In this document: positions 53,682 to 61,069 of the stretch, piece by piece
How the letters are laid out: the number at the start of each line of letters is the position of its first letter
How positions within the stretch are numbered: position 1 is the stretch's first letter
Assembly (NCBI GenBank): GCA_050516505.1
Contig: CP191518.1
Span: forward strand, 62,001-126,000
Origin: Scandinavium ludwigii_A
Lineage (GTDB): Bacteria; Pseudomonadota; Gammaproteobacteria; Enterobacterales; Enterobacteriaceae
Length of the DNA: 64,000 nucleotides
Reading direction: 5' to 3'
Notes under the pieces: generated by a model
Told to the model about the DNA's origin: nothing
Database searches by the model: none
The model's input: the letters and a program-made list of their open reading frames with translations, nothing else
Made by a program: the position numbers and the translations under genes

Positions 53682-54137
53682 TTAGCGATGGGGAGCCGTG
53701 AATTCGTCCGGCAGCATTTTGATAAGAATGTCTTTCAGCTGTCGGGATTCATCGGGCGTCAGACGGGCCGTTAAATCAGCCATAATGGTGTTAAGTGCTT
53801 CATTCTGAAATGTTTCACACAGGGTTTGGCCTTTCTCCGTCAGGGCCAAAATAACCTGGCGTTTGTCCTGCGGATTAGGATGACGTTCAATCAGGTCATG
53901 CTTGACCATCCTTTCCACCATGCGACTCATGGCGCCGGTATCCATCTGCAAACTCTTGCAGATTTCTGCCGGGCTGATGTTCCCTTTGAAGATGTTAATC
54001 AGCACCTTAAATTGCGGCGCGGTCACCCCGGCACCGGAAAAATAGTGACTGATAAGCTGGTCTTTGAACTGGTTTGCCAGATGAAATAGCAAACCCAGAT
54101 GCAGGTTTTTGTCGGTGGTCGCCGTTGCGGATGTCAT
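53682..54137 (-). CDS. MarR-family transcriptional regulator
   Basis: 151 residues with a winged helix: SPAEICKSLQMDTGAMSRMVERM (recognition region) and HPNPQDKRQVILALTEKG (wing). The ATG at 54137 is preferred; an upstream start 19 codons away would run through the operator. By position and neighbours it is the likely repressor of the EmrAB-type pump, released by aromatic or lipophilic ligands. 25 bases before the adaptor gene. Confidence 0.88.
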   Translation of the reverse strand: MTSATATTDKNLHLGLLFHLANQFKDQLISHYFSGAGVTAPQFKVLINIFKGNISPAEICKSLQMDTGAMSRMVERMVKHDLIERHPNPQDKRQVILALTEKGQTLCETFQNEALNTIMADLTARLTPDESRQLKDILIKMLPDEFTAPHR

Positions 54138-54145
54138 GATAGCTG

Positions 54146-54180
54146 CCTGGTCAGTAATTAAATTAATGATTACTGCCAGG
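54146..54180 (-). promoter_or_regulatory. Palindromic operator of the MarR-type regulator
   Basis: Nested inverted repeats: outer CCTGG/CCAGG (54146-54150 and 54176-54180) and inner CAGTAAT/ATTACTG (54152-54158 and 54169-54175) around an AT-only core. One unpaired T separates the left arms. It begins 8 bases upstream of the regulator ATG, the position expected for autoregulation. Confidence 0.75.
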
Positions 54181-54367
54181 TCAACTATTGTCAATAAACG
54201 TCAGTGTAAAGCACACAGATTGACAAACACCGCTCCGCCCCGTTTTGCGCGCACGGTTGTAAAACATTCTGTCGCTTGCATCCCCCCTCAACTTTATTGC
54301 GTAGCACCTTCCCGAATGACCATTCTCCGCCTGCTGAGATATCTGACGTGCGATATCGTGATGTCTA

Positions 54368-54398
54368 TTACTGATGTTGTGTGTATGGTGTGTATAAT
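54368..54398 (+). promoter_or_regulatory. Possible promoter of the hicAB-type pair
   Basis: TATAAT at 54393-54398 lies 17 bases upstream of the toxin start codon; TTACTG at 54368-54373 is 19 bases further upstream, somewhat long. A GATATC...GATATC repeat lies just before it (54337-54357 region) and could be an operator for HicB. Confidence 0.4.
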
Positions 54399-54415
54399 TA
54401 TCGAGGGAAGATAAT

Positions 54416-54601
54416 GTGACCAGTGCGGAAGTGATAGGCATTCTGAAAAAGAACGGCTGGATTGAGAAGCGCACCAGGGGAAGTCATCATCAATTCTGTC
54501 ATCCCGAACGGCCTGGGCTGGTCACGGTTCCCCATCCGAAAAAAGACATCAAGCCTGGGACGCTGATGCAAATTTGGCGTCAGGCAGGGCTTAAACACTA
54601 A
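54416..54601 (+). CDS. hicA: HicA-family toxin (mRNA interferase)
   Basis: 61 residues: EVIGILKKNGWIEKRTRGSHHQF... PHPKKDIKPGTLMQIWRQAGL, the compact dsRBD-like HicA fold with His24-His25 supplying the catalytic histidine. The start is GTG, with GAGGG seven bases upstream; no in-frame ATG fits the family N-terminus. Followed 15 bases later by the antitoxin gene. Function (ribosome-independent mRNA cleavage) is inferred from the family. Confidence 0.85.
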   Translation: MTSAEVIGILKKNGWIEKRTRGSHHQFCHPERPGLVTVPHPKKDIKPGTLMQIWRQAGLKH

Positions 54602-54616
54602 ATTTCAGGAGCGACC

Positions 54617-55024
54617 ATGTTTTATCCGGCTTATATCCATTCTGACGCCGACGGAAGCGCCAGTGGCTTTTTCCCTGATGTTCCCGGTTGTTATTTTGCG
54701 GGGGATTCTCTCGACGCGGCGTTCCAGGATGCCCGAAGCGCACTGACGGCCCATTTTGAAACTCTGTGTGAGATGCAGGACGTCATCCCGAATCCTGACG
54801 CGGTTGAACATCACCTTGAGCAGCGGCCGGAGGATTTCAGCGGTGGGCAGTGGCTGCTGGTGGATATCAATATGAATCAATTTGACGGACGGGCAGAGCG
54901 GATCAACATCACCCTGCCACGGCGTCTACTCGCAAAAATTGATGGCTTTGTTCTCGAACATCCGCGATTCAGCAACCGTAGCGCATTTCTTGCCGAAGCC
55001 GCACGTCGGGTGCTGCTGGGGTGA
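54617..55024 (+). CDS. hicB: HicB-family antitoxin
   Basis: 135 residues: N-terminal partially degraded RNase H-like domain with GFFPDVPGCYFAGDSLDAAFQDAR (blocks GFFPDVPGC and GDSLDAAFQDA), then from about residue 93 a ribbon-helix-helix DNA-binding domain (ERINITLPRRLLAKIDGFV). It would neutralise the toxin and autorepress the operon. GGAG lies 9 bases upstream. Confidence 0.88.
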   Translation: MFYPAYIHSDADGSASGFFPDVPGCYFAGDSLDAAFQDARSALTAHFETLCEMQDVIPNPDAVEHHLEQRPEDFSGGQWLLVDINMNQFDGRAERINITLPRRLLAKIDGFVLEHPRFSNRSAFLAEAARRVLLG

Positions 55025-55036
55025 ACATGAGGTTTT

Positions 55037-55065
55037 GTAGGCCCGGCAAGCCTGCGCCGCCGGGC
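55037..55065. repeat. REP element (single unit)
   Basis: GTAGGCCCGGCAAGCC...CCGCCGGGC, between the convergent hicB and GH127 genes. Confidence 0.75.
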
Positions 55066-55074
55066 ATGGCGCAA

Positions 55075-57030
55075 TTACCCCTCATTCACCCAGATTCGCA
55101 TTTCGCCTTCGCCGCGGTTGGCCCAGCAAAACCACGGGATAAAGGTCAGCGTCTGGGTCTGGCGGGTGGCGGGTGAGCGGTCGTAATGCCAGAGCGATTG
55201 CTGCTCCGGTGTGGCGGAGGTCTGCTTTACGCCTTCGGCCTGAATCAGCACTTTATGGGCGAACAGACCTTTGCCGTCAAACGCATTGAAAGTCGCGTTT
55301 TCCGGCAGCCACAGGTTATGCAGTTCCTCACCGTTGTCTGCTTGTTCGAGGCAGTACACCAACGGACCGCGTTGAATCGCGACTTTTCCGGCGACGTGGC
55401 GCACCAGCGGGTTGCCATAGACGCGGCGAACGGGCATCGGGAATGTTAGCGTCAGGGTATCGCCCTCCAGCCAACGGCGGTTGATGTGCAGATAGCCTTT
55501 GCGGGCTTCGCTTGTCACCGGCACGCCGTTGAGGGATACCTGCGGTGCGTCGCACCAGTCCGGGAGGCGAAGTGCCAGCGTGTGCTGCACTGGCTGGGCA
55601 GAGTCGATGGCGATGGTGACCTTTTCCTGCCACGGAAATTCCCCGCTGATTCGCAGACGCAGCGTTTCGTCGCCGACCGCGACTTCAGCGCTATTGCCGA
55701 CATACAGGTTGATGTAGAGCGCATCCTCGCGCGGCGTGTAGATGTAATGCCCAAGAGATGTGAGCACGCGGGCGATATTCGGTGGGCAGCAGGCGCAGCC
55801 GAACCAGCGTTGGCGGACGGGCTTCACGTGATCGTATATGTGATTGAAATTCAGCGACTTCGGATGCACTTCCAGCGGGTTCACGTAGAAAAAGTGCTTG
55901 CCGTCCAGGGCCATGCCGCCGAGCACGGTGTTATACAACGCGCGCTCCATCACGTCGGCATACTGACTGTCGGCCTCCATCTCCAGCATCCGCCGGGCGA
56001 ACATCATCAGGCCAATGGAAGCACAGCTTTCGGCGTACACCGTGTCGTTGGGCAGGTCGTAATCGCTGCTGAACGCTTCGCCGCTGCTTTGAGAGCCAAT
56101 CCCGCCGGTGATGTACAGTTGGCGCTGAGCCATGTTGTTCCATAGACGCAGGCAATCCTCGCGCTTCGCTTCGTCGTTACTGAGCCGCGCCAAGTGTGCC
56201 ACGCCAGTCATCAGGTATACAAAACGTACCGCGTGACCGATGGCCGTCGTCTGCTCTGCCAGCGGTTGATGCGCCTGGCTGTAGGCTTTGTCCTTCACCA
56301 TCCACGCCGGACCATGAGTATTCCAGTACGAGGTTTTTCCGCGTTTTTCGTACTCGATATCGTAGTAATGTGGCTGCGTTCCCCGCTGTTCGACGAAGTC
56401 ATTCACGAGATGCAGATAGCGTGGTTCCTGCGTGACCTCGAACAGCCGCATCAGCGCCAGTTCAATTTCCGGATGCCCCGGATAACCGTGCAGCTGGTTT
56501 TCACCGGGGCCAAAAACGCGGTCGATGTGGTCGGCGAGTTTACACACCACGTCCAGCAGTCGGCGCTTGCCGGTGGCCTGGAAAAAGGCCACGCCGGCTT
56601 CAATCATATGTCCGGCACAGTACAGCTCGTGGCATTCCGCGAGGTTAGTCCAGCGTTCCTCAGGCGCTTTGACGGTGAAATAGGTGTTGAGATAGCCGTC
56701 GTCGCATTGGGCGGCCGCAACCAGTTCAATCACTTCATCAGCGGTCTTTTCCAGCTCGCTGTCCGGCTTCTGGCACAGCGACCAGGCTACCGCTTCCAGC
56801 CATTTTGCGACGTCGCTGTCCTGAAACACCATCCCATAAAACTCACCTTGCGAATGCCCAGCGGCGATACGGAAATTCTCAATGGCGTGGCTCGGATCGG
56901 CTTCTGCAATCTTGTCGTTCAGCGCGTCCCACTGATAGGGAATAACCACGTCACGTACCAGCTGCTGGTACTGACCGAGAAACGGGTCGCTGACTTTGAG
57001 CTTATGCAGGTCGACTTCCATCACAGACAT
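55075..57030 (-). CDS. Glycoside hydrolase family 127, likely beta-L-arabinofuranosidase
   Basis: 651 residues from MSVMEVDLHKLKVSDPFLGQ, with AAGGAG before the ATG at 57030. The (alpha/alpha)6 catalytic domain carries the GH127 active-site set: Glu318 in SGEAFSSD, Glu334 and Cys336 in AESCASIG, and Cys414-Cys415 in FGCACCPPN. These match the Zn-bound Glu/Cys residues and cysteine nucleophile of Bifidobacterium HypBA1. No signal peptide, so cytoplasmic. Located 10 bases after the GPH transporter gene, suggesting uptake then hydrolysis of a small arabinofuranoside. Confidence 0.9.
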   Translation of the reverse strand: MSVMEVDLHKLKVSDPFLGQYQQLVRDVVIPYQWDALNDKIAEADPSHAIENFRIAAGHSQGEFYGMVFQDSDVAKWLEAVAWSLCQKPDSELEKTADEVIELVAAAQCDDGYLNTYFTVKAPEERWTNLAECHELYCAGHMIEAGVAFFQATGKRRLLDVVCKLADHIDRVFGPGENQLHGYPGHPEIELALMRLFEVTQEPRYLHLVNDFVEQRGTQPHYYDIEYEKRGKTSYWNTHGPAWMVKDKAYSQAHQPLAEQTTAIGHAVRFVYLMTGVAHLARLSNDEAKREDCLRLWNNMAQRQLYITGGIGSQSSGEAFSSDYDLPNDTVYAESCASIGLMMFARRMLEMEADSQYADVMERALYNTVLGGMALDGKHFFYVNPLEVHPKSLNFNHIYDHVKPVRQRWFGCACCPPNIARVLTSLGHYIYTPREDALYINLYVGNSAEVAVGDETLRLRISGEFPWQEKVTIAIDSAQPVQHTLALRLPDWCDAPQVSLNGVPVTSEARKGYLHINRRWLEGDTLTLTFPMPVRRVYGNPLVRHVAGKVAIQRGPLVYCLEQADNGEELHNLWLPENATFNAFDGKGLFAHKVLIQAEGVKQTSATPEQQSLWHYDRSPATRQTQTLTFIPWFCWANRGEGEMRIWVNEG

Positions 57031-57040
57031 AACGTTCTCC

Positions 57041-58441
57041 TTAAGACTGAATATGGCGCACACGCAGGTCGGTGGCGATGCGCGACATCATTGGGTTGTT
57101 GAGTTTGCAGGTGCGCAGAGTGAAGGCCAGCAGCAGGTGGAACACCGCAGGCAGCAGCGTTTCCATGGCGGTCATGCCGTGTAGCGAAGCCGCGGTCTGG
57201 TTCCCGGCGCCAGGTTGATAGGCGACGAAGATAAACACCAGGCTGACAATCCCTGCACTGGACGCCCAGGCGAGCTTGATGCAGAACAGGTTAAAGGCGA
57301 AGTTCATGCCGGATGAACGCACGCCGGTTTTCCATTCGCCGTAGTCGTCGGCGAAGGCCATCAGCCCGAAGTGCAGTGGCAGGGTGAAGCCCAGAATGAT
57401 GCCGTTGCCGAGAATGACGACCAGCCACAGCGTCTGCCACGCCGGGCCGACGGGCAGGAACCACATCGCTACCGCTAACACGGCCAAAATCAGGTTGGTG
57501 TAATAGTAAAGTTTCACCGTATCGACGCGTTTCGTCAGTGGATTGACGAGGATTGCGCCGAGAATGGACGCAAATGTCACCATCGTGAAAAACAGCGAGG
57601 TATACGCGGTACTGCCTTGTAACACATAGGTGATGAAGTACATGTAGCCGCCGCCGCGGATGTTGAACACGTTAATCAGCAGGAAGGACATCACCAGCAT
57701 CAGCAGCAACTGGTCATTTTTACGCAGCCCGGCAACGTGCTGGCGGAGGGTAAACTGGCCCATGGTGCCCAGTGGCACGCGCTCGCGCACCCAGAAGAAG
57801 CAGCACAGGAACATCACCACCGCCACCGCACACAGAATGCTGACGCCCATCTGCCAGCCGTGCGCGACGTTGCCTTTGCCAAGCGCAGACACCAGCCACG
57901 GCAGTCCGACGGAGACTAAAAAGCCCGCCACGCCGCACAGCACAAAACGCCAGGACTGGCAGGCCAGCACTTCGGAATGGCGCGTAGTCATGGTGTTGAT
58001 CAGCGCGCAGTACGGCACGTTGATGGCGGTATAGCTCACCGAAAGCAGCAAATAGGTGCCGAACGCCCAGAGAATTTTCATGTTCATGCTGACGTCCGGC
58101 ACGGTGAACGTCAGCACGCCGATGAGGCCAATCGGCACCGCAATCCACAACTGCCATGGGCGAAAGCGTCCCCAGCGGCTTTGGGTGCGGTCGGCAATGA
58201 CGCCCATTATCGGGTCTGAAATGGCGTCAAAGACGCGCAGGGCGATGAACAATGTGCCGACCAGCGCCGGAGTCAGGCCGAAAACGTCGGTGTAGAAAAA
58301 GGTCAAAAAGTTCATGATCAGGCAGGTGATGACGGTGCCACCGGCATCGCCCAGCCCGTAACCGATTTTCTCTCGCGTCGACAGCGCCTCGTTGGCGGTT
58401 TGTTGCGCGAGTTCGGTTTGCGTAATCGGAGCAGAAGTCAT
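57041..58441 (-). CDS. GPH-family sugar transporter (MelB/YicJ-like)
   Basis: 466 residues with 12 predicted membrane helices. REKIGYGLGDAGGTVITCLI and DAISDPIMGVIADRTQSRWGRFRPW (seen as DAISDPIMG and SRWGRFRPW) are hallmarks of glycoside-pentoside-hexuronide:cation symporters. First gene of the transporter-GH127 operon; divergent from an AraC-type regulator. The likely substrate is an arabinose-containing disaccharide, inferred from the GH127 partner. Confidence 0.9.
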   Translation of the reverse strand: MTSAPITQTELAQQTANEALSTREKIGYGLGDAGGTVITCLIMNFLTFFYTDVFGLTPALVGTLFIALRVFDAISDPIMGVIADRTQSRWGRFRPWQLWIAVPIGLIGVLTFTVPDVSMNMKILWAFGTYLLLSVSYTAINVPYCALINTMTTRHSEVLACQSWRFVLCGVAGFLVSVGLPWLVSALGKGNVAHGWQMGVSILCAVAVVMFLCCFFWVRERVPLGTMGQFTLRQHVAGLRKNDQLLLMLVMSFLLINVFNIRGGGYMYFITYVLQGSTAYTSLFFTMVTFASILGAILVNPLTKRVDTVKLYYYTNLILAVLAVAMWFLPVGPAWQTLWLVVILGNGIILGFTLPLHFGLMAFADDYGEWKTGVRSSGMNFAFNLFCIKLAWASSAGIVSLVFIFVAYQPGAGNQTAASLHGMTAMETLLPAVFHLLLAFTLRTCKLNNPMMSRIATDLRVRHIQS

Positions 58442-58689
58442 TGAAAACTCCTCACGTAGGTCAGAGTGCGTGACCCGCTTTGGGCGGGCTTATAGTGTGT
58501 TTTGCAAGGTACCGGATCCATTCTGCCTGGAATTGCGCGCCCAACAAGGGAAGGGGAAAGTAGAAAAAGATGACGATTCCGACCTGATGCGCAAAGTGTG
58601 ATCGTAATCCGCTGTGGGGGCTACTATTGGTTAATAATCAAAGACAAGAAGCCATTATTTCACGCTAAAAAGCGAGAAAGTGAATATCC
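58442..58689. promoter_or_regulatory. Divergent control region of the AraC/GPH-GH127 unit
   Basis: 248 bases. A CRP-like half-site TGTGATCGTAATCCGC lies at about 58599-58614 (left half TGTGA exact, right half degenerate). TATAAG faces the transporter near 58489-58494 on the minus strand. No paired AraC-type direct repeats were identified with confidence. Confidence 0.4.
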
Positions 58690-59511
58690 ATGATTGAATT
58701 ATCCATAGCATTTCCGATTCGCGTGCAGAACGGTGGGCTGTTTATTTCGCGCGGCGTGGGCAGCCATCCGGCACGCAAACTGAACTCCTGGGAGCTGGTG
58801 TTCGTCGAGCGCGGTGAGCTCAGGATCCGTGAAGAAGGGCGCCTGTTTAGCGTTAAGGAGGGCGAAAGCCTGCTGCTGCGCCCGGGGTGTCGGCACGTGG
58901 GTGAAGGCGAGTTTCCGGCAGACCTTAAATTTTACTGGCTGCATTTTGACTGGCTCGACGAGACGCTGAATACCGCGTTGCGCCAGACGCTGCTGAGCAT
59001 TCCGCAGCATACGGGCGTAAGCTCTCCGTCGTATATCATTTCGCTGTTCCGTCAGTTCCTGAACGAGCAGGAAAATGTGCACCGTAGCATCGCACTGGAG
59101 TGCATTTTGTTGCTGATCCTCCAGCAACTTTCAGCGGCGGGATCGCAGGAAAGTGCGAACGAAAGCTCTGGCGTGGCGCTGGCCTATCGCGCCCAACAGA
59201 CGCTGCGCACGCAGTATCACCTACCGCTTTCTACCTCGCAGCTGGCGAAAGAACTGCATTGCAGCGCGGATTATCTCGGGCGCGTTTACCGACGCACATT
59301 CGGTTTAACCCTGACCGAAGCGCTCCATCGCCAGCGGGTGATGGCGGCGGAAAAACTGCTGATCAGCGATACACCGTCGTTGAAGGAAGTGGCCAGCCGC
59401 TGCGGGTTCAGCGATACCGGTTATTTCAGGCAGATATTTCGCAAGCATACCGGGCTGACTCCGGCGGCGTGGAAGCGGCGTTATTGCAAAGAACATATCA
59501 ATTCCGGTTGA
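58690..59511 (+). CDS. AraC-family transcriptional regulator
   Basis: 273 residues: N-terminal cupin-like sugar-binding domain (LVFVERGELRIREEG, LLRPGCRHVGEGEF) and C-terminal double helix-turn-helix (STSQLAKELHCSADYLGRVYRR, then LKEVASRCGFSDTGYFRQIFRK, HTGLTPAAWKRRY). By divergent orientation it is the likely activator of the GPH-GH127 operon. Inducer unknown. Confidence 0.9.
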   Translation: MIELSIAFPIRVQNGGLFISRGVGSHPARKLNSWELVFVERGELRIREEGRLFSVKEGESLLLRPGCRHVGEGEFPADLKFYWLHFDWLDETLNTALRQTLLSIPQHTGVSSPSYIISLFRQFLNEQENVHRSIALECILLLILQQLSAAGSQESANESSGVALAYRAQQTLRTQYHLPLSTSQLAKELHCSADYLGRVYRRTFGLTLTEALHRQRVMAAEKLLISDTPSLKEVASRCGFSDTGYFRQIFRKHTGLTPAAWKRRYCKEHINSG

Positions 59512-59625
59512 GGTTTATCCCGGAACGGCGCAATACAGGGCGTTGATTTGGGCGTTATTCTGAATAAGAAATCTTTCGCGACGGTAGAAGAATATATTCT
59601 TATTTAAGCCTGTGGATCTCGGGAA

Positions 59626-59654
59626 GTGTTGGCCCCAAGTTTTAGGGCCAACAC
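59626..59654 (-). other. Strong inverted repeat after avtA
   Basis: GTGTTGGCCC/GGGCCAACAC (59626-59635 and 59645-59654) is a perfect 10-bp stem with a 9-base loop, 3 bases past the avtA stop. Without a T-tract it may be a Rho-assisted terminator or a 3'-stabilising structure. Confidence 0.65.
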
Positions 59655-59657
59655 TAT

Positions 59658-60914
59658 TTAACAGCCGCTTTCCTGCCAGGCTTTTTCTATTTCCTCGGCA
59701 AGTATTTTGACTCCCGCTTCGATTTTCTCCGGGTCCGGCACGTAGTTCATGCGCATACACTGGTGCGTGTGCGGCCACGGTTTATCGAGCCCAGGGAAGA
59801 AGAAGTCGCCTGGCACCATCAGTACGCCGCGCTTTTTCAGGCGCTGGTACAGAATTTCAGTGGTAATCGGCAAGTCTTTAAACCACAGCCACAGGAAAAT
59901 AGCGCCTTCTGGCTTATGGATCAGGCAGCGTTCTTCCGGCAAATAACGACGAATAGTGGCAATCGTTTCGTGAACGCGCTGGTAATAGAACGGTTTGATG
60001 ACCGTTTCTGACAGGCGCAGCAGGTCTTTTCGCTGGATCATTTCGCACATCATCGCCGGGCCAATACCGCCAGGGGAGAGGCTGATGATGCCATTCATAT
60101 TGCTGATTGCGCTGATGATTTTTTCATTGGCGATAATGATGCCGCAGCGGCTGCCCGGCAGGCCGAGCTTCGACAGGCTCATGCACAGTACGATGTTCGG
60201 GTTCCACAGCGGACGCGCTTCGCTAAAGATAATGCCCGGGAACGGCACGCCGTAAGCGTTATCAATGACCAGCGGAATACCGTGCAGATTGGCCAGCGCA
60301 TCGAGTTTCAGCAGCTCTTCATCGGTGATGACGTTGCCGGTCGGGTTGGTTGGGCGCGAAACACAGATCATCCCGGTTTCGTCGGTGACGCGCAGATGCT
60401 CAAAGTCGACGTGATACTTGAACTGGCCTTCTGGCAGCAGCTCAATATTCGGACGCGCGGAGACAAACAGATCTTCTTCAAGACCTGAATCCGCATAACC
60501 GATGTATTCCGGGGTCAGCGGGAACAGCACTTTGCGGGTGGTTCCATCGGCGCGACGGCCTGCGAAAAGGTTAAACAAGTAGAAAAACGCGCTCTGACTG
60601 CCATTTGTCAGTGCAATATTCTGTGGTCCGATATCCCAGCCGAGCTCGTCACGCAGCATGGTCGACAGGGCGGCCAGCAGTTCGGTTTTACCCTGCGGGC
60701 CATCATAATTACACAGCGCTTCAGTCGCTTTGCCGCTTTCCAGCATATCTGACAGCAGATTCTGGAAGTAGTCGTTCATCTCCGGAATTTGTGCCGGGTT
60801 GCCACCGCCGAGCATGATGGCGCCTGGTGTGCGCAGGCCATCGTTAAGATCTTCCATCAGGCGGGTGATACCGGAATGACGGGTGAATTTGTCGCCGAAA
60901 AGTGAAAAAGTCAT
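59658..60914 (-). CDS. avtA: Valine-pyruvate aminotransferase
   Basis: PLP enzyme exchanging amino groups between alanine and 2-oxoisovalerate. 418 residues, MTFSLFGDKFTRHSGITRLM to AWQESGC, with the PLP lysine in CMSLSKLGLPGSRCG and VSRPTNPTGNVI. Its orientation relative to malS and bax follows E. coli. Repressed by alanine and leucine in E. coli; no attenuator was recognised here. Confidence 0.96.
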   Translation of the reverse strand: MTFSLFGDKFTRHSGITRLMEDLNDGLRTPGAIMLGGGNPAQIPEMNDYFQNLLSDMLESGKATEALCNYDGPQGKTELLAALSTMLRDELGWDIGPQNIALTNGSQSAFFYLFNLFAGRRADGTTRKVLFPLTPEYIGYADSGLEEDLFVSARPNIELLPEGQFKYHVDFEHLRVTDETGMICVSRPTNPTGNVITDEELLKLDALANLHGIPLVIDNAYGVPFPGIIFSEARPLWNPNIVLCMSLSKLGLPGSRCGIIIANEKIISAISNMNGIISLSPGGIGPAMMCEMIQRKDLLRLSETVIKPFYYQRVHETIATIRRYLPEERCLIHKPEGAIFLWLWFKDLPITTEILYQRLKKRGVLMVPGDFFFPGLDKPWPHTHQCMRMNYVPDPEKIEAGVKILAEEIEKAWQESGC

Positions 60915-61069
60915 ATGCAGGTGTTCTGTAGGTCTTCTGGGTAGGGGCTAACCATAACCCCTGCGCCAGCGAGGTGCAAACCGGTGAAGCATTTCTGATT
61001 TGGTGATTTATTCTGCATTTGATCTTATCGCCGGATGATTGCTCCGTTCGGCGTGCTGAGCGTTATCGG

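Noticed and set aside
54109..54414. 101-codon plus-strand open frame between the MarR gene and hicA
   Set aside because: It starts inside the MarR coding region, crosses the operator palindrome, and has no recognisable features.
34250..55065. CRISPR-like array from repeated palindromes
   Set aside because: The repeats are few, dispersed over many kilobases and lack regular spacers; they are REP and related intergenic palindromes.
56194..57102. 302-codon plus-strand open frame opposite the GH127 gene
   Set aside because: The GH127 frame has all catalytic motifs and a strong Shine-Dalgarno; the opposite frame shows no domain.
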